DNA of 64,000 nt from Kalmusia sp. IMI 367209 (GCA_027946365.1 JAPEUQ010000007.1:1674001-1738000); one strand, 5' to 3'; shown: positions 35,165 through 48,378, numbered from the stretch's first letter. Notes: generated by a model from the sequence alone, not told the origin. Numbers and translations are program-made.

Positions 35165-38100
35165 TCAGCGGGGCAGAGCTCCGATGTCATCCCTTCTCTT
35201 CCGCGCCAGAACGTTGCGTCTTCGGATCGTCGTCAATGGATGAAGCACACCATCCCCAACCCTCCGAAGTGACTTACGAGCTACAGATCCTGGGTTCCTA
35301 ATAGGCTTCGATGCATCCTCTTGGAGAGTGTGCAGTAATTTCAGGCCGATATCATAGAGCAACCCACCATACCAAGCAGCAAAAACAGCGAGGGCCACAA
35401 TTGCAAAAGTCACTGGAAGAGCAATTGCCCAAAAGAACCCTTGCCTTCGATCAGTATTCCGGATGTCGGCGGTATTCATTCCAAAGAAGCTCGTGACAAA
35501 CGACCTAGAGCTTTTAGTGGCAATTTCATGAGGCGGACTTTCCTATACTTACAAAGGAAGAAATATAGTAGTAACCATGGTAAAAACCATGATGGCCTTT
35601 CCGTGGTCCTCTTCGAGAATCTCCATGCTCTCCTTCAGTTGGTCGCGCAAATCCCGGGTCCAGTTTGTTAGAGCCTCTATTTCTGTCGCTCGTGTACGCA
35701 ATAACCGGAGCCCGAGTTTGAGGCACTTCTTCTCAACCACGAATTCGGCGAATAATTCGTCATGCTTGCGTTTGATTGCATTCACGTCCATGATCTCCAT
35801 GAAATTGGTATAAGCCTCCTGCTGCCAGCCATTCACCATTTGAACAACAGTTAATTCGTCTTGCAGTGCGTGAATCTTTGGAAGTAGTCGTTTGCGAGGA
35901 TATCGGTGAACTTGATATTTCTGTAGCGGGTTAGTTGACTTCAATAGAGCATACTAATGCTAGAAACATGAATATTGACATCACCTACCAGTTTCGAGGT
36001 GTGCTGCTGATATAAGCCATTTATATCTAACTTTGACCCCGAAAGAACACGCCGCTCTTGCAGGTTCTGGCAAATCATAGCCACAAGAAATTCCGGTCCG
36101 GCGGGTCTCATATTCACCATACCGCTACCTGAATCAGAACGTGCGAACGACTTTTCTGCGTCCGTCATAGATTGTTGAGCAGATCGACCCAGCTTGACAA
36201 GTTCAAGCAGCCCATAATGAACACCTTGTGCTTCTTTCTCCTCCAGTAGATCAGTGATATCAGAGGCGCGACATTCGTCTTTGATTCCCACAAACATTAC
36301 TGCTGTCTGAATTATATAGAGCGCAGTCTCTTCAAAACATCTAACAAGGTTGGTGGGTAGCGCGAGATCTTTCGATCTTTTCTGACGGTCTGTAACGATC
36401 TCGCGATGGATCTTCGCTGCACTATCCCGTAAGATTGTAAGCGTGGGGAGACAGCTGCGTAAAAGACTCAATTGCCGCTCAATCCGTACTTCATTTCGAA
36501 GGTGACCCTCGGTGCATATCCAGCCATAATAGTCATGCTCGTCTAGTAAGAAGGCCGTTCGATCGTTATGGCCTTCTTGGAAATGGTGGCGCTTTAGATG
36601 CTCAGTGGCTTTTTTGATCACCCGGTAAGTAGATGCTGTTTGACAGCTTGAACAACTTATCATCGAAAGGGGCCTGAACGAGAGACCTGAATCATCTGAA
36701 AGAGTCACTCCGCGAGGGCGAATGATGTACGCGGTTTGACGTTGCTGCCATTTTTCCTGGGGTGATGAGTTGACTTCCTACTCGACGATCGGACAGTCAG
36801 CTAATCTTCCGTATGTGAATAGATATAATTGCAGGACAGAGCAGTTGCAGAGAACTTTGTGGGCATTGTGTGTATCATAGGACATCTTAGTCTACATCAA
36901 GTCTAGAGTCCTGTATGATGGTCGTAAATTATTCTCGAGGAAAAATGCAAGGGATGCTGAAACATAGGATCTAGTCGTGTATCAAGATATACCCACTTAC
37001 CTGCAACATAGTATGAAGACAACCCCACACTTTCCGCACTAGTCGATGTCGGAACCCGAGTGGTAGAAATAAAGCCACGAATTCTTTAACAGTATTGATC
37101 ATGTCTTTTAAAACTGCAAGGACCTCACTAGTATGTAAAGTATAAAGCTCCCTGGAAATTGAATGAATCATGTCCCTTGGAGATCGTAATGATAATATGG
37201 TTTTCCTCAAGTCCTGGATCGTTGGCGCACGTGTTTCAAGCACAGGAGGGTCGGAGTTGTGGTGCTGCAAGCCGATCGACGTTACTTTTCGAGGATCACC
37301 AACATCTTTCGACAGACTTTGATGAATCTCTTCCAGCCGTATGAGGTCTAGTTCTTGTAATTGTTGATAGAAAGATTTCTCTCTCTCGAGTATGTTTCGC
37401 TCAGTGTCCTCCAAAATCGCAAGAAGGTGTTCAGATTCTAACCGTTTCGCATGAATGGACAGTGCTTCTTCACTACTGGGGTCGACTGGATTAACGGGTG
37501 CAAGGCCCCAAGTCAAGAAAGGCGATACAGCAATCTCGCTTTTCGCTTGTTCGACTGGTTTTTGTGATGGCTTCTTAACAGACGGGAGGAAGTGTAGGTA
37601 AGAATCCAATATATCTCCAAGAAGTCGCAGCGCAAGTTCTAGTGTATCAATGAGATTTCTCATTGCTTCCGTATAAGAAAATTCTTTTAGAGAGAGTCTT
37701 CTCACAATTGCATCTCTGTGTGATGAACGCCCTTCAAAATAGCCATTTAAGCCCTCTAACTGCTCAACAGCTTCAATGGCTATGGCTACATTAGAGCATT
37801 GACCAAGTTTGGTCACCACAGTCCGATATTGTCGGCTTCGCTTCGCATGAGAAACTCTGAATGGAAGATGAAATAACCCCTTTACGTTCTCTACGAACGT
37901 TGAGAAGAAGTAACTGTCCTCGTCTTGTGGCTTGGCGAGCAGCAAAATCGATTCGAAGAATGGCCTTTCCTTCATACCAAATCTCTTGACTAAAGACGCG
38001 TGAAACTCACTGCGAATATCGGTTGATCTAATTGGCGCACTGTTTGCGCCAATGTCTACAGTTCGAAGTGACGCTGGAATTCCGTTCTTTAGCTCCGTGT

Positions 38101-40493
38101 TCGTATGCGTGTTCCCGGCCGAGCTCTTGGGAGGCTCGTGAAACTGCGAAGAACCTGAAGCTGAATGGTCTGGAGTTTGCTTTTCATGAAGGTCTCGGGA
38201 TCGGAACGTCAGCGCTTTCCAATGAGTGAACGCTTTCTTTGCTTTAGTGTCGTCCACAACATTATGTGCCGATGTGTTTAGTTCTCCATGCGCGTTAGGA
38301 ACCTGGGTACTTTGACTTGTCTTGTTCAGATTTGATTGCGAGCCTTCGGCGTTAATGAAATGCGCACGCGCCTCCTGAACAACCTCCCATAATGATTTTT
38401 GTGGCGTAGAATCAGACCTGCCATGATGAACTTGAGATTCTGCTAGAGGAGGTGGCGCGAGTTTAGCAACAATAGAATTGCCCATCAACTCTTTGCGATC
38501 GCACTCAGAACATGTTAGAAGATATCCTGTATCGAATTAGAGTTGATCCATGGAACAGGCAATAATGGCATACTTGTACCAATGATGATGCTCCATAAGT
38601 GAGGCACGTACATGATGCCTTGTTCAGAGCGAGGAAAGTCCTTACAGAATACTGGCGGACGATCGCGACCGGTACTGGGTTCATGAGGATATAGAGTCTG
38701 CAATAATGTACGAATAGGATATTCTTGAGTAGAGCCGTCGATTAGATCTCCAAGTGGTCTCATAGTGAGGTAAGGGAAACAAACAAAGGTGACCGAGAGA
38801 TCCCCTTTGCTTATATTCTTGGTTGTCCGACCATTGCATTGCAGGACAATAGCTGGATCAATATGATTTCCGTCAAATAGCTTACTTTGGAATGCCTTAT
38901 TTATTCTTTCAAATAGTCTTAAGATGAGATGCTTCAACTCCGCGCTGAGTCCTGGAGCGTTCAATGCAAAATCCTTGTTATGTCAGTTGGTTACCTAATT
39001 TAATGCAATAGTCACATGTTGAAGAATCTTACTTGAAACACACGAAGATCCATCGTGTGACGTTGCATATGTCTGTTGTTGTCAGAAGGGTAAGCAACCA
39101 TATTGCCTGATCTACAGTAACCAAAATTAACTTACAACCACCGGATTTGACATTGACTGTCTTCTCCACTGGGCTCTTGTGTGGATGAATGATTCATTCT
39201 CAGGGAGTATCGCTCATCGCGATTAGTGTAGCGCTTCAAATCAGTGATATTATAGATCTGAAGGCATCCTTGCTCATTGTTGAGGTTTTTTGTAGGCCAC
39301 TGTCTTTCTAAGGCTTGCGATACCGTTTGGGGTAGGCTAGCATAGGTAGTCCTCACCGGAGTAGTCCAAGCTAAAGAACTTTTCCTTGCTGTCTGAAAGC
39401 TATGTCTTGGTCCAAAGCTCTCGCCAAATTGCTGCGTTGGCGGATAGTTTGCTACGTATTCCCGTGGCCAGCTGGGGACCCGTTCAGTAGAGTACCACAT
39501 AGGCTGAGCGGGCTCGTTGACTATTTGATTCTGAAAGTTGGATGTGCGGTGATGGTGTCCAGATGACAGCAACTGGCTAGACGAAGATACTAATACTTCT
39601 GTTTGACTTCCGTCTTTGTTGCTAGTGAAAGCTTTCGACCCTTTTTGGGGTTTTGATCTATTATTACTTCCCCTCCTACGAACGAACCCTTCGTCCCTTC
39701 CCGTCGGACTGGTCTCCTCGAGTAAGCTCCAGGAAGAATTGTCAAGGAATTCATCGTCAGAAAATCGGGGAACATCAAGCGACAATTCCGAGGAATAATT
39801 GCTCTGTTGGTCCATTGGAGTTGGTGAGTTTCTCTTCGAGGTCTTTAAAGCTTTCACCTTCCCCAACTTGGACGTCCTTAGTCGCTGCCTTTTCTGTTCC
39901 GATCGACTGCTGGAGGAAGCCCTTCTTATAGCGTGCTCGGAATTGCGTAAGCCTTCTCCTAGTCTCTCTAGAGGGACTTCTCTCATAGAGTACTTGTATA
40001 ATTCATGCTCAAAGATATCTTTGTCAGCAGGAGTAAAATCGCGTGGGGAATTGATACTGCCTGACAGAGCTGGAGAGGCAGGTTCAGAGTCGCTATCCAC
40101 CAATTGATACAGTGCTTGTTGGAAATCGTTAACATTCCGGTCGTCGTCGAGAACAGACACAGACAAATTCGTATCGGGGTACTCATGACGAAAGGCTGAT
40201 TGAATAGCAGAGCTGCGGACCCATGCCGGAATACGGTCTTCTCTTGCCACATCAGAACCTGCGGCAATGGCGCGATCCTCAAATGAGGGCTCGATACCGG
40301 ACTCTTCGTCCCGGGAATTAGTTGGAGAAGTAGGAGCAGGAGGAAAGTTTGGAGGAGGGGAAGGAAGAGATGAAGTTTCGTTTTGCTGACTCAAATGAAG
40401 CTCGGGCTCATCAACGAGACCAGCGGAGCTCTCAGAAGAGTCGTAGTCTTCAACCGTAGGCTTCCGTATCTGAAATTCAATTGGCTTGTCCAT
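35165..40493 (-). CDS. Giant CorA-like Mg2+-transporter-domain protein
   Basis: Seven exons (39136-40493, 39033-39072, 38574-38973, 37001-38490, 35989-36777, 35553-35920, 35165-35504) join in phase to give 1594 residues. Residues 1 to about 460 are disordered and Ser/Pro-rich. The middle carries long helical segments and a Cys/His patch (SCSSCQ...HLKRHHF). The last about 230 residues are CorA-like: a long helix, then TM1 MVFTMVTTIFLPLSFVTSFF running into the signature GMN (FFGMNTADIR), then TM2 FFWAIALPVTFAIVALAVFA and a basic tail. True CorA/Alr Mg2+ channels are far shorter. Large fungal proteins with this C-terminal module are common in variable gene families, and their ion specificity is unproven. 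The donor of intron 3 has a 6-nt alternative. Confidence 0.85.
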
Positions 40494-41645
40494 TGTTCCT
40501 AAGGTGCGGAACTACTTGTTCAGCCGCACGAGCGGTCGGGACTCCGATTCTTTAGGGCCAGTCTTCCCGTAGATCATGTTCGAAGGCAGAAGCTATCGTA
40601 GCTATGAGGGCATTCTCAGGCCTCCAGGCACATGGCCGGCAGGTATGACGCAGAGGAGGGGGTCGGCGATGTTATGATACGAGTGAGGTGCACCCCGATA
40701 AGAAAAGAAAACGATCGATCCTTCAGCCTATATTGCTTACATGCACGATTACGTGAATTATTGAATAGAGCTGTTGTGCAGTGATCAGGCTGAGGTTAGT
40801 CGAGCCTTTTGTGTCGCTTGCGATACCCTGCATTCGTCTGCTTGGGGGTTCTTTTGCAGGGGGCCAAAATGCACCTTCCTAGTGGAAAATAGGGCTGAGA
40901 ACGTGAAGACCGTGCGAAACCTATAGTGCTTGCCATATATCTGAGATGATGTCGTGCTAACAATCGCTTTGAAAATTGTAGAGGGATTCCATTTCTGCGG
41001 TCGCAGTCTGCCACCCAAATGGCTGGCAGTCATGCTCCCAATATGAAGAGGATTAAGAACAAGAAACAAACGTGAGAAATAGAGTCTAATAGCGCAATCA
41101 TTTAGCATGGCATTTCGAGGGTAGACTTCACCTGCGTTTAATCGCCCAAGGTGCTAGTGTTCAGTCGCATAGCGCTGCTCCCTAGCAACGGCACCCCTCA
41201 CCCTTGGAAGTCATTCGGAGCAGGTATGGCAACCAACATCATGTCTACCAAGCACGCAATCATTGACATTCATCTTTGGCGCGAACTCTCAACCCAGCCT
41301 TATTTACCTGTAGAATTCCGAAACGCCTATGTTTATTGAAACGGTTATCTACGTTCGGCAACTCAGGTGAACAATACACTCCCAATTAGGAAACCATACC
41401 CGAGCATTACGAAGGATAGCTTTGAAAGTGGTGAGTCAACGAATATTTTTCACTTACCCTATGCTAAAACTTTATCTGAGCATTCGAGAAAAGAATTACC
41501 ATCGACTCGGAATTGGCATTCAAGCAGCACTGCATCACCCCAATTTTGCCTCTGCCATCTCCTGTGTGCGTCCTGTTAGCTACGAAACATTCTTGAACAC
41601 ATAAGCCCAAAGTATTCTTACTAATCGATTTCCAGTACCGGAAAT
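40494..41645. other. Divergent intergenic region
   Basis: Lies between the minus-strand CorA-like gene and the plus-strand glyoxalase-like gene, so it should hold both promoters. No gene is supported inside it. Confidence 0.5.
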
Positions 41646-42730
41646 ATGACTGTCAAGAACGCTCTCGACCACTTGATTCTCTTCCTACCAGTGGACCCTG
41701 ATACCAACCTCCCCAAGATTCCCGATTTCATTACTCAAAACTTCACCCTCACCCCTGGCGGCACCCACGCCGATGGCTTAACCTCAAGTATGTGAATCAA
41801 TCCAATCTCTACAGTTATCCCACTCTAGCCTACTCTCATACATTGAGATAACCCCAATCGACCAAACTAGCCCTCTAGTCTTGGACAAAATCATCACCAC
41901 CTTTCGACTGATCTAGTTCACAACACACATCCAACACTCGATGCTTGAGCCTTGAGGACTCACCCATATCGCCTCTCTATTCCAATACTACCTTCACTAA
42001 CTCTCACCCCGCAGACACCCTCATCCTCCTCGCAGACGGCTGCTACATCGAGCTCATCTCCTTTCTCCCCACCGCCCCGCCCTCCAGCATCTCCTCCCAC
42101 TGGTGGTCCACCTTCGCCGATTTCCCGGGCTGGGCAGACTGGTGCCTCACCAACGACCTCACCCCCGAAGCCAACTACGCTTCTATCAAGGACTCCCACG
42201 CAGAGCCCAAGCACGGCGGCCGAAAGCGCGCTGATGGCGTAGATGTCAAATGGGCCGTCACGTTTCCCAAGGGGGAAAACGGAGGCCAGCAGAATAGAGG
42301 CAGGGTACCGTTTTTCTGTCACGACATCACGCCGAGGGCAGCAAGGGTGCCGCTTTCGGAGGAGGCGACGAGCCATCCGAGTGCGGTGAGGGGAGTAAGG
42401 GAGCTGAGTGTTGTTGTTAAAGATCAAGCAAAGTTGGAGGAGACACGGAAGGTATATACTGCTCTATTTGGCCAGGAGGGCGTCGGGCAGGTCGATGCCG
42501 TTGTTTTTGAAGTAGGGAGGGTTGAGCAAGTTGATGGACTGGATGTTGGGTCGAATATTGTTCTGAGGGTGCCGAGGGACATAGTGGAAAAGGAGAAGGT
42601 AGAGGAGAGAGGGTTTTTATACAGGGATGTGGTGTTAGGTGCTAAGGCAGGAAAGGGGAAGGTAGCTGGGAAGCGAGACAGAATTGATGAGGGAGATGAT
42701 GTTAGGGGGCTGTGGGTGGAGTACGTTTAA
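41646..42730 (+). CDS. Glyoxalase-like domain protein
   Basis: Two exons (41646-41787, 42015-42730) around a 227-nt intron give 285 residues. The N-terminus, ALDHLILFLP, begins the first beta-alpha-beta unit of a glyoxalase/vicinal-oxygen-chelate fold of the Glyoxalase_3 type. The unit continues across the intron as GLTSNTLILLADGCYIELISF, which confirms the splice. Further pieces typical of the family are WADWCL and RVPFFCHDITPR. The C-terminal half is the second repeat, and it ends in WVEYV. Members are cytosolic and of mostly unknown substrate. The first His is a likely metal ligand by analogy. Confidence 0.82.
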
Positions 42731-43253
42731 TCCTATATCCATAGCTAAGTGATATATTGTAGAGGACTTACGCTCAACTTAGATGCGGCCAAGAGGGCCA
42801 ATGTGCATTCACTGAGTGCATTGGGGTTCGGCAAATGTTGTTGAAATTAACCAGCCTATTCCCCAAGACTTAACCACACATGGTAGCCGTGCCCATATCC
42901 CATATCCAAAGAAACCTATTTTACCTGTCCTCCATGTGTGTAGGGTACGTACGCATGAACAAGACAAAGCACGAAAAGGCTTACCTGAGGATGTATGCTA
43001 GTATGATGCTTGCTGTATGCGAAAACACTGGGGTATAATGCGCCGTTTCCTATTGCGGCAGCGCATGCTTAGTGGTGACAGCTCTTGAATGGAAGTTGAG
43101 CATGAGTGCCATACCGATGCAAATCCGTAACGCCAAGATGCAAGATTCGTGATGAGTTCACTGCCGTCCAGTCATAGCGGGAGACAGTAGAGATGTGCAT
43201 ACACCCTAAGATGATAAGCTTGCATCCCGAAAAAGAGCGGTATACTAACCACC
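42731..43253. other. Convergent 3' spacer
   Basis: Lies between the converging glyoxalase-like and Tudor-protein genes. It holds the two 3' UTRs; no other feature is seen. Confidence 0.5.
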
Positions 43254-44350
43254 TCAATAGTAGACAGGTCCCTTGGTGGAACGTTGATTGGTGGACCGCT
43301 GATTGGCGGACCGCTGATTGGCGGACCGGTCACCTCCTTCCTCCTCGTCGGCCTCTGCTGCAGCTTTGTTATCATATCGAACGCGCTTGTTGGTCTCGGT
43401 CATGCCACCGCCAGATCCAGTGAAGCCGACTGCCACGCGTTAGAACTTCAAACGTCAGTCTCGGCGTAGAAAGACCTCACCTCTGCTGTTGACGTTGGTG
43501 CCAGTCCGGAACATGGAGTCTTTCTGTGATAACTTCTTGCCCACGCCCTTGCTGTTCCAATTCTTCCAGTTGTTTACGCCCTTCTCCAGCTGCTTTTTGT
43601 TCGGGATCTTGCGTTTCTTAGTATCAGCATTATCGCCTGAGGTATCTTGCTTCGTAGCTTGCGCCTTGGGATTGACGCTGGCAGGTCCTGAGATCACATG
43701 CGGGGTAGAGGTGACCGGAGTAGAGGCGGCGGCAGCGGTAGGAGCAGGTGCAGGCTCTGGATCCCGCTTTCGCTTACTCTGAATCGGACGAAGAGCGTCA
43801 CGATCGAGCGTCGCAGTGTCATTGTACTCTAGAAAGAGGATATGGTACTTGGGCGCAGAGGCAGACCCAAGGATAGTCTTGATTTTAGCTTTGTACCAAA
43901 GACCGTCGCCCCAGCGTGCCTCACATATATCTCCAGTGTTGAACACTACGGCCTTGGCTGGCTCTGGTTTCTCGAGCGTCTTCTTGAGGACCGGATGCTG
44001 CTCGGGGTCGAACTTGCGGACAGCGGCCTCGGGGGCATCGGGGAGTTGAGCCTCGAGAGAAGCAAGTTTCTCGCGAAGGGGCACGAGTTGAGCTTCTTGC
44101 TCCGCTACGGCTACCTCGATTTCGGCCAACATGGTCATAGAGTCTTCATTATTCGGATCAGCTTCAAGGACCTTTTGGACAGTGTCGATCTGTGAAGCTA
44201 TCAGTGACTGCAGGGCAGGAGACGATGTGCGAATTCTATGAACCTCAAACTAACCTGCTGAACCCATTCGGCAAGGGTGGCCTCCTGCTTCTCCACTGCC
44301 TTCTTCGCGTACCAGATGTCATTCTTGAGTTGCTGAAGGTTGTTCGCCAT
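43254..44350 (-). CDS. Tudor-domain splicing factor, SPF30/SMNDC1-like
   Basis: Three exons (44255-44350, 43481-44189, 43254-43429) give 326 residues. A coiled N-terminus (MANNLQQLKNDIWYAKKAVE) precedes a Tudor domain near residues 110-165 (GDICEARWGDGLWYKAKIKT, then FLEYNDTATLDRDALRPI). A Lys-rich helix follows (KKQLEKGVNNWKNWNSKGVG), then the conserved KDSMFRTG element and VGFTGSGGGMTE. This order is that of SPF30, a nuclear spliceosome-assembly factor whose Tudor domain binds symmetrically dimethylated arginine. The extreme C-terminus has an Asn-Gln-Arg-Ser peptide repeat encoded by a 15-bp DNA repeat, which is not a family feature. Confidence 0.85.
43283..43327 (-). repeat. 15-bp coding minisatellite (NQRSx)
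   Basis: Three tandem 15-bp units plus a degraded fourth encode SANQR-type pentapeptides at the C-terminal end of the Tudor protein. The in-frame unit length lets copy number vary without truncation. Confidence 0.85.
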
Positions 44351-45803
44351 GGTGAGATAGGTCCTGCAGTGCTGCAGTGCGGGCACGCGGTGAGGATGTT
44401 GTTTTGCGCGCGTTGATAGCAACTCGGCAATGACGAGGTTGCGGAGGCGGCAAGGGCAAGGGCAACGACGCTAGTACATCACGTGATTTTCTAGCGTACC
44501 TGCCTTTCTAGGAACTTCACGTTCACCCACGGTACGGAGGCACTGGTCGAACGACAAGCGCTGTGATGGTGATAACTGTGTGGCGAGTGGGCATGTCTTC
44601 CCTGTCGAATATTTCAGCCTTGTACATGCTTTCTTCCAAATATTCAACGCATGCTCCGAAGTCCTTTTGCTCCACCAACCCAGCCTTTTTGAATCTCCAT
44701 GTCGACATAGAAGGAAGCACTACTCTCCTGCAATGGCGTCTATTCCTTATCATCGCTAGTCTCCTGGAGTAGAGCGTTCGCAGGCCTGGACACGGTCTGT
44801 TCATAAGCAAATCGACGCATACATTTTGAGCGACTACATATGTCGCATTTGAGGCTCTCTGCGGCTCGCGGTCCACACTGGGCTGCCGATGACCGGCACT
44901 GACCCCCCGACTGCCGCGCTCGCCGCTGTGAGACAACGTGTGCCTGGAGCAGACTTGGCCAGTACCTGATCTTCAAACAGGCGTTTTCCATGGCCTTCTC
45001 ACAGGTGCTTTGCGTTCGCGTCTTACCCCGCCATGCCTCTTTCGGGCTGCCCGCCGCTTTTACAGACTTGATTGATAAGCCATGCAAAGAAAGAGTCACT
45101 GCTACACTCCGCCTCATATCTTGTCGTTTGCCCCTCACGCACTGCCGATCGGCCTTAGAAGCAGCCTATCACTACCCTGCCGCTTCGCCTCAACTCCCGC
45201 CGCTGCTTTTGTTCGCTCCTCTCACCCCGGCCTTGAAGGTCTCGCCTGTGCCAGATCCGACAAGGTCACCTGTTAGCCCGGATACCTAAGCAGGCTACGT
45301 ATTGGCATTTTGCACGCAGTTCTACCGTGCCTCCTACATCTTTCTGCCTTAGACCGGTGACCCTTTGTGTCTACGTCAGAGAACAGTCGAGTTTGTTCGC
45401 TCCGCGTGCGCGGTCTCGCTTGCACACCGCAAAGGTACGCTCAGCCCTATACCGTCCCAGACCGCCCGTCCGTCCGCTTCGATCCGACTTGACACTCTAC
45501 GCCCTCACTGTCACTGTTCTGTCGCGCACCGCGTCACATTTACTCCGACTACTCCGACACCCAATCCCTGGCGCCTCGCACGAGTTGCGCCGTCGAGTGG
45601 CGAATTCGGCGACAGGGACTCAGATTGCCGTCTGCTAATCCCACTTCCAGACCTCCCCAACCCCCGCACTCTCGTCAAAGGAACTCGGCGCCTCAAACTG
45701 TCCAGCAGGCGACCGTCGACAAGTCTGCTGCAGTGCGACCCTACTCACCGTACCCGCCCGACCTCATCTCGTCTCTGACCTTTGACCCCGCACCGACTTC
45801 GCG
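44351..45803 (+). promoter_or_regulatory. Divergent promoter region and long ATG-free leader of yap1
   Basis: Lies between the minus-strand Tudor gene and the plus-strand yap1 gene. From 45085 to 45803 (719 nt) I find no ATG on the plus strand in any frame, and the strand is pyrimidine-rich. This fits a long 5' UTR kept free of upstream starts. Upstream of it, ATGs at 44990 and 45082 open 99- and 64-codon frames; they are either outside the transcript or in longer isoforms. Confidence 0.5.
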
Positions 45804-47743
45804 ATGGCTGGTACGTCGAGAAACGACTTCCAGAACGGGGCGCAGTTCTACCTCGACCCGAACCAGCAGGACCTCCTCCTAGCCGCGCTTGCCTCAAATA
45901 ACCAGAACACCAACGACATCTTTGCATCGGGCCTGGACTCCAAGCAAGTCATGAACGGCCAACAGTTCAACTTCCCAGTCGACAACATCGACCAGAACTT
46001 CTTCACCTCCCCGCAACAAAGCACACCGGCGTCAGCCTTCAACAACATCGGTGTTGAGGAGAGCCCGTTTGCCGACTACCTCGACGGCGATAATAGCTTT
46101 GATTACGATAACGCTGACACTGGCGATCTCATGATCGGCGCGCTTCCCGGAGATAGTCCCAACAGAAGTGAAGAGACTTCGGAGAAGCGCAAGAGCCCCG
46201 GCGATGACACCGAAGATGCCGAAGGTGGCGGTAAGCGGAGAGAGGGAGAAGACAAGCAGGCGAAGAAGCCTGGCAGAAAGCCATTGACGTCGGAACCAAC
46301 TACCGTACGTTTGTCCGGAAGAGCGGGAAACGATGTTGCTAATTGACTTGGCAGAAACGCAAAGCGCAAAACCGAGCAGCACAGCGAGCTTTCAGGGAGC
46401 GAAAGGAAAAGCATCTGAAAGATCTTGAGACCAAAGTAGCTGAGCTCGAGAAGGCTTCTGATTCTGCAAACCACGAAAATGGACTTCTTCGTGCGCAGGT
46501 TCAGCGCCTGCAGATGGAGTTGCGTGAGTATAGGAAGCGCTTATCACTCAACAGTAGCGGCGTCAACAACAACCGTTCTCCATCGCTGATGGGAGGTATC
46601 AGCTCACTGCTGAATAATGGCGGTTCCACGAACAGTAGTTTTCAGTTTGAATTTCCCCGCTTTGGCGGACTTCCGGGCGCACACATTCTTGATAACGGCC
46701 CGCTCTCCAAGAACAAGGGTTCGCCAGTCTCATCGGCTACCCCAGCTCGCCAGAACAGCACTGTGCGGAGCGTGAGTCCCAAGGGACAGAGCAGTGGTAT
46801 AGATGTCACTACTCCAGATAAGATTGGAGCCAGCCCAGTTACAAATGGGAACTCCCGCTCGGGAAGCATAAATGGCTTCTTTGGGCTGAATAACAGCTCC
46901 AGCGCCACTGATATATCTAACACACAAAATCGTGTGTTCCAGTTCAACAGTGGTTCGTCTACACATTCAGACTCGCCTTCAGCGTCCTCAAATTCGGCGG
47001 CCGGTCAGAACTCATCTTGCGATACGTCGCCTGAGCCGAGCCACAATTCGCCAAAGAATATGGATACCATTGCTGATGGTTATGTGTGTCATGGAAATTC
47101 GGAAGGTGAGATTACCTTCTGCGAGAAGCTCAATATGGCCTGCGGCAATCCTCGCAACCCTATCCCCCGCGCCAAATCACAGTCTGACGCGAGACCGTCT
47201 CCTGCAGGTGCGACAAAGACTCCTGCTACCGAGCCCGTCGGCTTCGATTTCTTCGCCAACCAAAACGGTGGCAACTTCGACCCTACTTTGTTTGGAGATT
47301 ACCGCGACTCTCAAAATGCGATTGTCGGCGATGGTGATTTCACCAACGGTTTCTTCAACGAAGCTTTCCCGATTGCCGACTACGGCAGCCCCTTCCACTT
47401 TGGAGATACTCCAGCTGTCCAGAAACCGAACCCACTTGAAGAGATTGAGCGCATACAAGATGGTGATGATGAGGTTGTTCCTGGGGATGATCCATCGCAG
47501 TTGCTGAATTGCCACAAGATATGGTTAGTATACCCATATCATTTGTTCACCGCCGGTGCACCATTAACTCGTAGCAGGGACAAATTGTCTAGTCGTTCTG
47601 ATTTCAAGGATGGTACCATCGACATTGACAATCTGTGCTCCGAGCTTCGTGCAAAGGCTCGCTGTTCCGAAAGCGGCGTTGTGGTTGACCATAAGGACGT
47701 TGAAGCCGCTCTCAAGCGGTTGCCAAAGGAGCAAAGGGCATGA
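45804..47743 (+). CDS. yap1: AP-1-like bZIP oxidative-stress factor Yap1
   Basis: Three exons (45804-46304, 46355-47523, 47578-47743) give 611 residues. The bZIP begins at residue 168: the basic region KRKAQNRAAQRAFRERK carries the Yap-type NxxAQxxFR core. It leads into a leucine zipper (LETKVAELEKA...LLRAQVQRLQM). The N-terminal Cys-rich domain holds SSCDTS, YVCHGN and FCEKLNMACGN. The C-terminal one holds Cys553 (LLNCHKIW), Cys577 (NLCSEL) and Cys586 (ARCSES), overlapping the nuclear export signal. In Yap1 these Cys pairs form disulfides under peroxide, which masks export and keeps the factor nuclear to induce antioxidant genes. All key residues are intact. Confidence 0.95.
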
Positions 47744-48378
47744 TAATGAGACAGGACTGTACGAACTGCATAGATACCGGCTAAGGCGTACTGGACGGAA
47801 ACTAAATGACTGCGCTTTGGAGACCTCTCTACTTTACCCTTTTTCTTTGCTTCATCGGTGTCGAGCGCCTACGTTCCACCCCTTTTCTATGCGCACAGTC
47901 ACTCGCTCTCTCTTTGATGCTTCTTTGACAGCTTGTGGCTTGGTCTGATCTTGCGATGATTTGAGGCGTTACGAAACATGGATGGAATACCTTCAAGGCT
48001 TAAATTGAGTCATCGAACTCACAGGAGGGTGGAGTAGGCGATGGATTTGAATGAATGTATGTATGTCTTATTGGCTTACTAGCTGCTTCCAATAACACAT
48101 TTGATGCTTCTTGCACTGATGATCACTTGAAGTTGTCATCGCGCTGTTCTGAACCATTTAGTTTCCCTTCTTCACATTCGATGCGCTTATTATGCCATTC
48201 TTTTAAGTTTGGTCTGGAGTGTTTTAGAAATTTATGGAATGACTTGGCAATTAGGATCTACATGTCAATAACGAGTCAGTCCACGCAGGGTAATCAGGCA
48301 ACAACATCTTGAACCAAACAATTACCCCCAACAACAACCCACAGAGACAATGCTTCAATCAACTAGATTCAGTACAGC
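47744..48378. other. Intergenic spacer
   Basis: 3' UTR of yap1 and promoter of the alpha/beta hydrolase gene. No other feature. Confidence 0.5.
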
